From the NCBI GenBank assembly GCA_023256555.1, contig JALRFB010000006.1, positions 1 through 14,714 on the forward strand: 14,714 bases of DNA, in the 5' to 3' direction. The notes below the pieces were generated by a model. It was not told the DNA's origin. It saw only the letters and a program-made list of their open reading frames with translations, and did not search any database. Shown here one piece after another: positions 7,828 through 13,057 of the stretch. This DNA comes from Sediminibacterium sp. Its GTDB lineage: Bacteria; Bacteroidota; Bacteroidia; Chitinophagales; Chitinophagaceae. The position numbers were made by a program, and so were the translations under genes. Within the stretch, counting starts at the first letter, position 1. Each line of letters begins with the position of its first letter.

Positions 7828-8727
7828 ATGCTAACAATTGAACCTATACAAAAAGGAGTGTCTGAAGGCAATTTTTTTGCATTGGCCAAAGCGATTTCTG
7901 CAATTGAAAATAGAGATAAAGATTCGATTACTTTTTTAGAAAGCTTAAAACCAGCTGCTATTCCTATCATTGGAATCACTGGTCCTCCAGGGGCTGGGAA
8001 AAGTACACTAATTTCAGCATTGATTCAAGATTGGGTAGAAGAAGGAAAACGTATTGCAGTATTATCTGTAGATCCTTCATCTCCTTTTCATCAGGGAGCA
8101 ATTTTGGGAGATAGAATTAGAATGAGAGAATGGTATTTACACCCTCAAGTTTTTATACGTTCATTGGCTTCTAGAGGCCATCTTGGGGGATTAAATAGTA
8201 CAACTATAGAATTGACTACATTATTGCAATCCTCCGGATTTGACCTTATACTTTTAGAAACAGTAGGGGTGGGTCAGTCAGAGGTAGAAGTAGCAGCATT
8301 AGCAGATACTACTTTGGTAGTTTTAGTACCTGAAGCTGGGGACGACATACAAATGATGAAGTCTGGTTTAATGGAAGTGGCTAATATTTTTGTAGTGAAT
8401 AAATCTGACAGACCTGATGCAAAAGCATTTGCAACTCATATTCAACAAATGCTGATTGAAAATCACGCAACAGAAAAAGCTACGGTTGTACAAACCATTG
8501 CTTCACAAAAAGAAGGCATTCAGGATTTAATAAAGGCGATTGCAAAACATCAGCAATCGGAATATCATTTTGATTCTAAAAAAAGAGTCATGTTATCAAA
8601 AGCTATGCAATTGATAGTGGCTAGTAAGATGCAGCAACTAGATGAAAAAGCCATTCAAGAAGCACTTACAAAATCAATGCAACTTGATTCTTTTAATATT
8701 TTTGAATTTTCGAAACAGTTTTTTTGA
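7828..8727 (+). CDS. meaB: MeaB/ArgK-type GTPase (methylmalonyl-CoA mutase chaperone family)
   Basis: A G3E-family P-loop GTPase of 299 residues, a little short of the usual 320-340. It has Walker A GPPGAGKST (52-60), SVDPSSPF (80-87), GAILGDRIRMR (90-100), FIRSLASRGHLGGL (109-122), the switch-like ETVGVGQSEVEVA (144-156) and the guanine-specificity motif NKSD (191-194). Family members load or protect the adenosylcobalamin cofactor of methylmalonyl-CoA mutase. The mutase genes are not in this window, so a partner must be elsewhere or the client may differ; the old ArgK name (arginine transport kinase) is not supported. It lies four bases behind the glycosyltransferase, and its stop is three bases from the convergent stop of the CxxC protein gene. 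Confidence 0.9.
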   Translation: MLTIEPIQKGVSEGNFFALAKAISAIENRDKDSITFLESLKPAAIPIIGITGPPGAGKSTLISALIQDWVEEGKRIAVLSVDPSSPFHQGAILGDRIRMREWYLHPQVFIRSLASRGHLGGLNSTTIELTTLLQSSGFDLILLETVGVGQSEVEVAALADTTLVVLVPEAGDDIQMMKSGLMEVANIFVVNKSDRPDAKAFATHIQQMLIENHATEKATVVQTIASQKEGIQDLIKAIAKHQQSEYHFDSKKRVMLSKAMQLIVASKMQQLDEKAIQEALTKSMQLDSFNIFEFSKQFF

Positions 8728-8730
8728 GGA

Positions 8731-8949
8731 CTATTTTTGATTTTCGCTTTTCCACCATCTAAAAGCGATATAGCCCATCACGCCGAATGGCATTGCTGCT
8801 AGATATAATATACCCGCATTGAATCCCTTGCCGGCTTCTTCTCCAATTTGACTTGCTGTTTTGGTGCAAATAGAACATTGCGCAAAACTGATTGTTGCAA
8901 TTAGTAGAAGTGTAGTTGAAAGGGTAATTTTTTTGATCGTGTTTTTCAT
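8731..8949 (-). CDS. Small exported membrane-anchored CxxC protein, function unknown
   Basis: A 72-residue protein. Residues 1-23 form a signal peptide ending in ISFA, followed by QCSICTK with Cys25 and Cys28 only two residues behind the predicted cleavage site. A polar helix (SQIGEEAGKGF) precedes a hydrophobic segment (GILYLAAMPFGVMGYIAF, about 45-62) and a positively charged tail RWWKSENQK. The layout is a periplasmic N terminus with two cysteines held to the inner membrane by one helix. Similar tiny CxxC proteins are, as I recall, common in Bacteroidota, sometimes near respiratory genes, but no function is established to my knowledge. The cysteines could form a disulfide or bind a metal. 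It lies downstream of bTHX beyond a terminator, so expression may depend on readthrough or an unseen promoter. Confidence 0.75.
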   Translation of the reverse strand: MKNTIKKITLSTTLLLIATISFAQCSICTKTASQIGEEAGKGFNAGILYLAAMPFGVMGYIAFRWWKSENQK

Positions 8950-8973
8950 AAGTCTTTTATGAAATAGAGATAT

Positions 8974-8996
8974 AAAAAAACCCCGAGCTTTCGGGG
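8974..8996 (-). terminator. Rho-independent terminator after bTHX
   Basis: On the minus strand CCCCGA and TCGGGG (8981-8986 and 8991-8996) form a six-pair GC-rich stem around a four-base loop, followed by seven T residues (8974-8980). It starts 14 bases after the bTHX stop, so it ends that transcript, before the CxxC protein gene. Confidence 0.88.
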
Positions 8997-9010
8997 ATCT
9001 TTATATGCCT

Positions 9011-9154
9011 TTAAGCTTTTGCTTTAGTTGCTTTTTTTGCAGGAGCTGCAGCTGCTGCTTTAGGTGCAGTTGTAGCTGTTTTGTGTGGTCTGCTTACACC
9101 GAAAGATCCCATGAATCTTTTACCTTTTGCTGTTTTTTTATCTCCTCTTCCCAT
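9011..9154 (-). CDS. 30S ribosomal protein bTHX
   Basis: A short reading frame for 47 residues: it begins MGRGDKKTAKGKRFMGSFG and continues with VSRPHK and an Ala/Lys/Pro-rich tail ending in TKAKA. The opening MGRGDKKT...KGKR..GSFG..RP is the signature of bTHX, the small basic protein of the 30S head, known from Thermus and found as a short annotated gene in Bacteroidota. The tail here is a low-complexity Ala/Lys/Pro extension beyond the core. The gene stands alone between two rho-independent terminators, downstream of hup and upstream of the CxxC protein gene. Its frame closes cleanly with TAA and has an A-rich leader without a Shine-Dalgarno sequence. Length and composition explain why automatic callers may miss it. 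Confidence 0.92.
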   Translation of the reverse strand: MGRGDKKTAKGKRFMGSFGVSRPHKTATTAPKAAAAAPAKKATKAKA

Positions 9155-9187
9155 TTTGATAATTGTTTTAAATGAATGATTTGATTG

Positions 9188-9195
9188 CAAAAATA
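9188..9195 (-). promoter_or_regulatory. Candidate -7 box (TATTTTTG) for bTHX
   Basis: On the minus strand TATTTTTG matches TAnnTTTG exactly, 33 bases before the bTHX ATG. It overlaps the far end of the T-rich tract of the hup terminator. No TTTG is present at the usual -33 position, so the call is tentative; T-rich tracts can match this consensus by chance. Confidence 0.35.
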
Positions 9196-9230
9196 AAAAA
9201 ACCCCTTGAATATATGGATATCCAAGGGGT
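9191..9230 (-). terminator. Rho-independent terminator after hup
   Basis: On the minus strand ACCCCTTG (from 9230 inward) pairs with CAAGGGGT (9201-9208) to make an eight-base-pair stem, extendable by flanking A-T pairs, with a 14-base loop that contains a further ATAT pairing option. It is followed by TTTTTT and ATTT (9191-9200). It lies 25 bases after the hup stop. Flanking T residues on the plus side could make it work in both directions, but no plus-strand gene ends here. Confidence 0.88.
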
Positions 9231-9255
9231 TTTATTTCAAATTAGTTTTTTACGA

Positions 9256-9525
9256 CTATAATTTTGCGCTTAATTCTTTACCAGCCTTGAATTTAGCAAC
9301 TTTTTTAGCTTTGATCTTGATTGTAGCACCAGTTTGTGGGTTACGACCAGTTCTAGCAGCACGCTTTGTTACTGAGAAAGTACCAAAACCTACTAAAGTT
9401 ACTTTATCACCTTTTTTCAAAGATTTAGTTACTGCTTCGATGAAAGCATCTAAAGCTGCGTTTGCTGATGTTTTTGGTAAATCAGCGCTGTCCGCGATGT
9501 GTGCGATTAATTCTGCTTTGTTCAT
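9256..9525 (-). CDS. hup: HU-family DNA-binding protein
   Basis: An 89-residue nucleoid-associated protein of standard HU length. The helical N-terminal half ([19 protein letters not shown]) is followed by GFGTF (46-50) and the DNA-binding arm [12 protein letters not shown] (55-66) with the proline that inserts between base pairs, then a conserved KFKAGKEL near the end. HU dimers bend and compact DNA without strong sequence specificity. The gene has its own candidate promoter (TAAATTTG with an upstream T-rich element) and a strong terminator, so it is probably a single-gene transcript. The leader before the ATG is A/T-rich without a Shine-Dalgarno motif. IHF is the alternative in this superfamily, but the length and arm look like HU. 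Confidence 0.96.
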   Translation of the reverse strand: MNKAELIAHIADSADLPKTSANAALDAFIEAVTKSLKKGDKVTLVGFGTFSVTKRAARTGRNPQTGATIKIKAKKVAKFKAGKELSAKL

Positions 9526-9557
9526 AGATGTGTTTTTTATAGTTTTAAACGATAGAA

Positions 9558-9588
9558 CAAATTTATTGGGTTTGATGAAACAAAAAAA
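9558..9588 (-). promoter_or_regulatory. Candidate hup promoter
   Basis: On the minus strand TAAATTTG (9558-9565) matches the Bacteroidota -7 consensus TAnnTTTG. Upstream is a T-run ending in TTTG (9581-9588). The TTTG itself is 15 bases from the -7 box, shorter than the usual 19 or so, while the adjacent TTTT sits at 19. The box is 32 bases before the hup ATG, a sensible leader length. Confidence 0.5.
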
Positions 9589-9717
9589 TATTTTGGGATA
9601 AATTTTTGTTTTTATTTTTCCACCAAAACCCTTAAATAGTAAGGTTTTCGCAAGAAATGACCATTATCATAGAAAGAATGACTTAAAGCATTTATGACGC
9701 AAACCCTTGATTTTAAT

Positions 9718-9771
9718 GGGTTTCAGAAGATAAATAGCTGTAATATAAGCCTATAAAGGATTTCAGAAGAT
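9718..9771. repeat. 14-base near-identical direct repeat, 40-base period
   Basis: GGGTTTCAGAAGAT (9718-9731) and GGATTTCAGAAGAT (9758-9771) differ at one position and start exactly 40 bases apart, about four helical turns. The first copy shares its GGGTTT with one arm of the AAACCC/GGGTTT inverted repeat. Only two copies are seen in the window. Confidence 0.7.
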
Positions 9772-9784
9772 TAACTATCCACAA

Positions 9785-10087
9785 TCAATTCACAATTTGC
9801 ATAAAGCTGCTAAAATGAAAACATTGTTCACCCCAAGTATGATGAAGCTTGTATAGCAGGTCTGCTGCGTGTTTGCCACGATAAGTCTCCATGGCATCTT
9901 TGGAATTGGCAAAAAGTTGCAGCGTATATGTAGGCGCCTGTGTGGGTTCTACTTCCAATTCATAAAATTGAAAAGAGGTAAAACAGTCTGTTTGCATGCA
10001 ATCAGGTATAAATTGTTCTTGCATCCAAGCTTTCCAAATGTTTTCTGCATTGGGTTCTATTTGAAAACTAATATTACAAACGGACAT
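9785..10087 (-). CDS. DUF4286-family protein
   Basis: A 100-residue cytoplasmic protein starting MSVCNISFQIEPNAENIWKA, with 'WMQEQFIPDCMQTDCFTSFQ', TYTLQLFANSKDAMETY and a C-terminal HTWGEQCFHFSSFMQIV. The pattern (short beta strand, W..WM...HIPD-like helix, strand, helix, strand) fits the DUF4286 family, which resembles dimeric ferredoxin-like alpha+beta barrels; no enzymatic role is established. I chose the ATG at 10087, two bases after the exonuclease III stop; a start at 10120 would overlap that gene by 31 bases and add residues unlike the family N terminus. It is the last gene of the unit with the exonuclease and the secreted orphan. Confidence 0.8.
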   Translation of the reverse strand: MSVCNISFQIEPNAENIWKAWMQEQFIPDCMQTDCFTSFQFYELEVEPTQAPTYTLQLFANSKDAMETYRGKHAADLLYKLHHTWGEQCFHFSSFMQIVN

Positions 10088-10089
10088 GT

Positions 10090-10860
10090 TTATTTTTTTA
10101 ATTCTACTAATATAGGACAATGGTCACTATGTTTTACATCAGGTAAAATATTGGCGTTTTTAATCTTTTTTGAAAGTGCTTCTGTAGTACATAAATAATC
10201 AATTCTCCATCCTTTATTATTCGCTCTTACAGAAGGAAATCTCTGGCTCCACCAACTATATGCACCAGTGTTTTCTGGATGTACTTTTCTAAAACTATCT
10301 ACCCAGCCATTGGCTAAAAATTGATCCATCCAAGCCCTTTCTTCTGGTAAGAATCCAGAAGATTTTTTATTGCCCTTAGGGTCGTGAATATCTATTTCTT
10401 TGTGTGCAATATTATAGTCTCCTGCAACAATTATTTCTGGTCTTTCTTTTTTTAAAGCTTGAATGTATTCGTAAAATTCATTGAGCCATTGGTATTTATA
10501 TGTTTGTCTCTCATCGCCACTAGTGCCAGAAGGAAAGTAGGCATTCACTATAGTTAAGTTCCCAATGTCCACTCTTACCACTCTGCCCTCTGCATCACTC
10601 ATTTCATAACCATTGCCATAAACAATATTGTCTGGTTTTATCTTACTAAAAATGGCTACACCACTATAGCCTTTTTTTTGTGCAGGATACCATGCTACAT
10701 GATAACCTAATGAGGTGAAAATACTTATATCAATATCATCTGGACTTGCTTTGGTTTCTTGCACACAGAACACATCAATATTGACTTCTTGCAACCACTC
10801 CATTAAACCTTTCTTGATAGCAGCTCTGATTCCATTTACATTGTAACTAATAATTTGCAT
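10090..10860 (-). CDS. xth: Exodeoxyribonuclease III / AP endonuclease
   Basis: A 256-residue enzyme of the exonuclease III (ExoA/Xth) family that nicks DNA at abasic sites and removes 3' blocking groups in base excision repair. All main active-site residues are visible: Asn7 and Asn9 (SYNVNGIRAA), Glu35 (QETKAS), Tyr108 (NAYFPSG), Asp148 and Asn150 (AGDYNIAH), Asp221 (WRIDYL), and Asp246-His247 (HSDHCPI). The DNA-recognition segment SWWSQRFPSVRANNKGWRIDY matches ExoA-type enzymes. The start overlaps the stop of the upstream orphan as TAATG, and the DUF4286 gene follows two bases after its stop, so the three genes are probably co-translated. Confidence 0.95.
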   Translation of the reverse strand: MQIISYNVNGIRAAIKKGLMEWLQEVNIDVFCVQETKASPDDIDISIFTSLGYHVAWYPAQKKGYSGVAIFSKIKPDNIVYGNGYEMSDAEGRVVRVDIGNLTIVNAYFPSGTSGDERQTYKYQWLNEFYEYIQALKKERPEIIVAGDYNIAHKEIDIHDPKGNKKSSGFLPEERAWMDQFLANGWVDSFRKVHPENTGAYSWWSQRFPSVRANNKGWRIDYLCTTEALSKKIKNANILPDVKHSDHCPILVELKK

Positions 10861-12245
10861 TATTCTTCTGTTGGTTTAGGCATTTGAAATAGTTCTGAAT
10901 AAGAAAGTAATAGTATGAAATTTAAAAATTCATCTGATATATTATTTTGAACAATAACCATATGTGATGGTAATCTATCACCTTGTGCAATGATGACAAT
11001 TTGTTGATCTACCATAATGGTTTTAATGTTCGCATCATAATTAATTAAAATGGTAAACGGACTATTTTTAAAAACGCCTTTGATGACCTTATTAGCAAGA
11101 AGGTTCATTTTTTTAAAATTGCCATTTAAGTTTACTTTTTCTGTAGAATCAAATCCATTATATAATTCGTTTGGATTTATCCAGGCATCTGCTTGTAAAA
11201 TATTTTCGGATACACTAAATTGACCGATTAGTTGTTGGTTAGCATAAATTTTGTTTAAACTGTCATTCAAAAAACTAATTGGACTTACAGGATTAATATC
11301 AAAAGTCGCATTAGGATTGAATACTAAAAAAGAAGAGATGCTATAATCCAAATTATTTTTCACATCTCTTAATGGTTGCTCAATCTGGTATAATTCTTTG
11401 CTTTTATTCCATTTGCTTGCTTTTGCATTTGCAATTATTGTAGCATAAGGATTATTTTGCTCTGTAGTATTTGTATTTATTCTTTGCATGCCTGCAGTGG
11501 GCACCCTTAGTATTTGTCCATTACCGTTTCTGGTGAATTGTATAAAACCTTTAGTGGTATCAATTATTATTCTTGGAGCTTGGTGTACATGAGGCATCCA
11601 TACATTATCTGTAGCAACTAAATTAGGTGCTTTTACTTCGGTATAACTTAAGTCTACAAAATCTGGACTGATTTGTTCTATTGATTTTGCAATTGCTTTG
11701 AAGATATTATTAGAACTACTTAAAGGAAATATTGTTGGGAATCCTATACCGATACTTTGTTGAGGTTGAATGCTCATCAACAAAGTTTTTTTAAATGCTA
11801 CTTGCTTTTCTTTGTTGATCATTGAACAAGTAATAAACCAAATAGAACGAATACTGTCTTTTTTACTATCTGGTATATCCAAAAGATTATTTCTATAGGC
11901 TAAACTTGGTTCCAATTCATATATCTCTACATAGGCGTGTAGTGGAATTTTAGATGTTTGTTCCCAGTTAATCTGTATTTTACCCAATTGACTTGATTTA
12001 TTTAAGTCAACTCTATTAATTGGAAAATCTTTCACCACATCTAATGACATACTTTTAAATAATCCTTTTTCTAAAGCATCTCTAATTTGCAATGAAGCAT
12101 TTTTATCTATTTTCCAGTAATCGGCATTGGGTAATATACTTGAATAAGTTTGTATCTGTTCAAGTACTACTTGTGTTTGCGCATTTGTTGAATTGGTAAA
12201 AAATAATCCAAGGAATAAAATACAACCAGGTATATATAATTTCAT
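10860..12245 (-). CDS. Secreted orphan protein, function unknown
   Basis: A 461-residue protein that I do not recognise. The ATG at 12245 gives a typical Sec signal peptide (residues 1-23, MKLYIPGCILFLGLFFTNST then NAQ). A TTG at 12269 would add eight residues before it, which is less likely. The mature part has no obvious transmembrane helix, no repeats, few cysteines, and many strand-like segments with Asn, Ser and Ile, consistent with a beta-rich periplasmic or surface protein. Three rough sections can be seen: about 24-190 with a YVEIYELEP segment, a middle with IIIDTTKGFIQFTRNGNGQI, and a C-terminal part about 310-450 with repeated strand-like pieces. Translational coupling to exonuclease III is probably an operon convenience. 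A TAAATTTG box lies 21 bases upstream of the start. Confidence 0.8.
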   Translation of the reverse strand: MKLYIPGCILFLGLFFTNSTNAQTQVVLEQIQTYSSILPNADYWKIDKNASLQIRDALEKGLFKSMSLDVVKDFPINRVDLNKSSQLGKIQINWEQTSKIPLHAYVEIYELEPSLAYRNNLLDIPDSKKDSIRSIWFITCSMINKEKQVAFKKTLLMSIQPQQSIGIGFPTIFPLSSSNNIFKAIAKSIEQISPDFVDLSYTEVKAPNLVATDNVWMPHVHQAPRIIIDTTKGFIQFTRNGNGQILRVPTAGMQRINTNTTEQNNPYATIIANAKASKWNKSKELYQIEQPLRDVKNNLDYSISSFLVFNPNATFDINPVSPISFLNDSLNKIYANQQLIGQFSVSENILQADAWINPNELYNGFDSTEKVNLNGNFKKMNLLANKVIKGVFKNSPFTILINYDANIKTIMVDQQIVIIAQGDRLPSHMVIVQNNISDEFLNFILLLSYSELFQMPKPTEE

Positions 12246-12266
12246 AAGTAGCCCTAATTTCAATGC

Positions 12267-12274
12267 CAAATTTA
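12267..12274 (-). promoter_or_regulatory. Candidate -7 box (TAAATTTG) upstream of the secreted orphan
   Basis: TAAATTTG on the minus strand is an exact match to TAnnTTTG and is identical to the hup box. It lies 21 bases before the chosen ATG, within the 74-base divergent spacer shared with the LOG gene. No TTTG is found at the -33 position. The alternative TTG start at 12269 would fall inside this box, a further reason to prefer the ATG at 12245. Confidence 0.4.
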
Positions 12275-12319
12275 AACCATTTTAAGCTTCCCTATAGATT
12301 ATTTATTTAACTTCAAGCT

Positions 12320-13057
12320 ATGAACAAGAATGCTAAAAAGAAAATAATTCCTGCTTATACAGGTTTTCAATTAGAAGGACCCAAGCCCAGGATAAATGAG
12401 TTTAAATTTGCAGTTCAAATTTTCTTTGAATTCATAAAGGGCTTTAGGGCATTGCATTTTATTGGGCCTTGTGTTACCGTTTTTGGATCTGCTAGATTTA
12501 AAGAAGATCATATGTATTATAAACAAGCAAGAGAGTTGGGTAAACGTATTGCTGAATTGGGTATGGTGACAATGACAGGAGGAGGACCAGGTATTATGGA
12601 AGCGGCAAATAGGGGTGCTTTTGAAGCTGGTGGGACATCAGTGGGTTGTAATATTAAATTACCTTTTGAACAAACTCCCAATCCTTATGTTCATACAAGT
12701 ATCACTTTTAGTTTCTTTTTTATTAGAAAAGTACTGTTGGTGAAATACTCTTATGCATTTGTTATTATGCCAGGAGGTTTTGGAACCCAGGATGAATTTT
12801 TTGAAACATTGACTTTAGCGCAAACAAAAGTAATTAACGATTTTCCGATTGTTGTGATGGGCCGCTCTTATTATCAACCATTCCAACATTGGATGGATCA
12901 TATGATTCAATCCGGCACCATTTCTCCCGAAGACAAGAAGTTTGTGTTATTCACTGATAGTGTAGATGAAGCAATTAGCCATATCAGTTCTTATGTAAGA
13001 ACTAATTATAAAGTTACTCCTCGTAAACGTTTATGGTGGTTATTTGAAAAAGTATAA
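12320..13057 (+). CDS. LOG-family protein (TIGR00730, nucleotide 5'-monophosphate phosphoribohydrolase-like)
   Basis: A 245-residue cytoplasmic Rossmann-fold protein. Residues 1-45 form an N-terminal extension, then the motifs run VTVFGSARF (52-60), MTGGGPGIMEAANRGA (85-100) with the conserved Arg98, and MPGGFGTQDEF (150-160), the PGGxGTxxE signature with Glu159. LOG enzymes split nucleoside 5'-monophosphates into a base and ribose 5-phosphate; plant relatives activate cytokinins. The old name 'lysine decarboxylase' for the family is not supported by sequence. Substrate in this organism is unknown. It starts divergently from the secreted orphan and its stop codon TAA directly abuts the metH stop on the other strand. 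Confidence 0.9.
   Translation: MNKNAKKKIIPAYTGFQLEGPKPRINEFKFAVQIFFEFIKGFRALHFIGPCVTVFGSARFKEDHMYYKQARELGKRIAELGMVTMTGGGPGIMEAANRGAFEAGGTSVGCNIKLPFEQTPNPYVHTSITFSFFFIRKVLLVKYSYAFVIMPGGFGTQDEFFETLTLAQTKVINDFPIVVMGRSYYQPFQHWMDHMIQSGTISPEDKKFVLFTDSVDEAISHISSYVRTNYKVTPRKRLWWLFEKV

Larger units (their letters stand above)
9526..9784. other. Noncoding spacer upstream of hup with repeats
   Basis: The 259 bases between the DUF4286 gene and hup hold no convincing reading frame. They contain the hup promoter candidate, a 14-base direct repeat 40 bases apart, an inverted repeat AAACCC / GGGTTT (9701-9706 and 9718-9723), an imperfect inverted repeat AAAACCCTTA / TAAGGTTTT (9625-9634 and 9640-9648, one bulged base), and a near-palindrome around 9667-9697 (TCATA / TATGA). 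None of these stems is followed by a T-tract in either direction, so they do not look like terminators. A regulatory or structured-RNA role is possible but unproven. Confidence 0.6.

Noticed and set aside
9206..9601. 131-residue open frame on the plus strand across hup
   Set aside because: It is antisense to the clear HU gene, covers its terminator and promoter, and its composition is that of a reverse-strand shadow.
9694..9756. 20-residue plus-strand frame starting ATGACGCAAACC in the spacer
   Set aside because: It is too short, has no homologue I recognise, and runs through the repeat structures; nothing supports translation.
9775..9783. CTATCCACA, one mismatch from a DnaA box, in an AT-rich spacer near hup
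   Set aside because: Only a single imperfect copy is seen and no dnaA, dnaN or cluster of boxes is present, so there is no case for a replication origin.
10088..10120. Longer DUF4286 protein starting at 10120
   Set aside because: The extension overlaps exonuclease III and does not resemble the family N terminus; the ATG at 10087 is two bases after the upstream stop.
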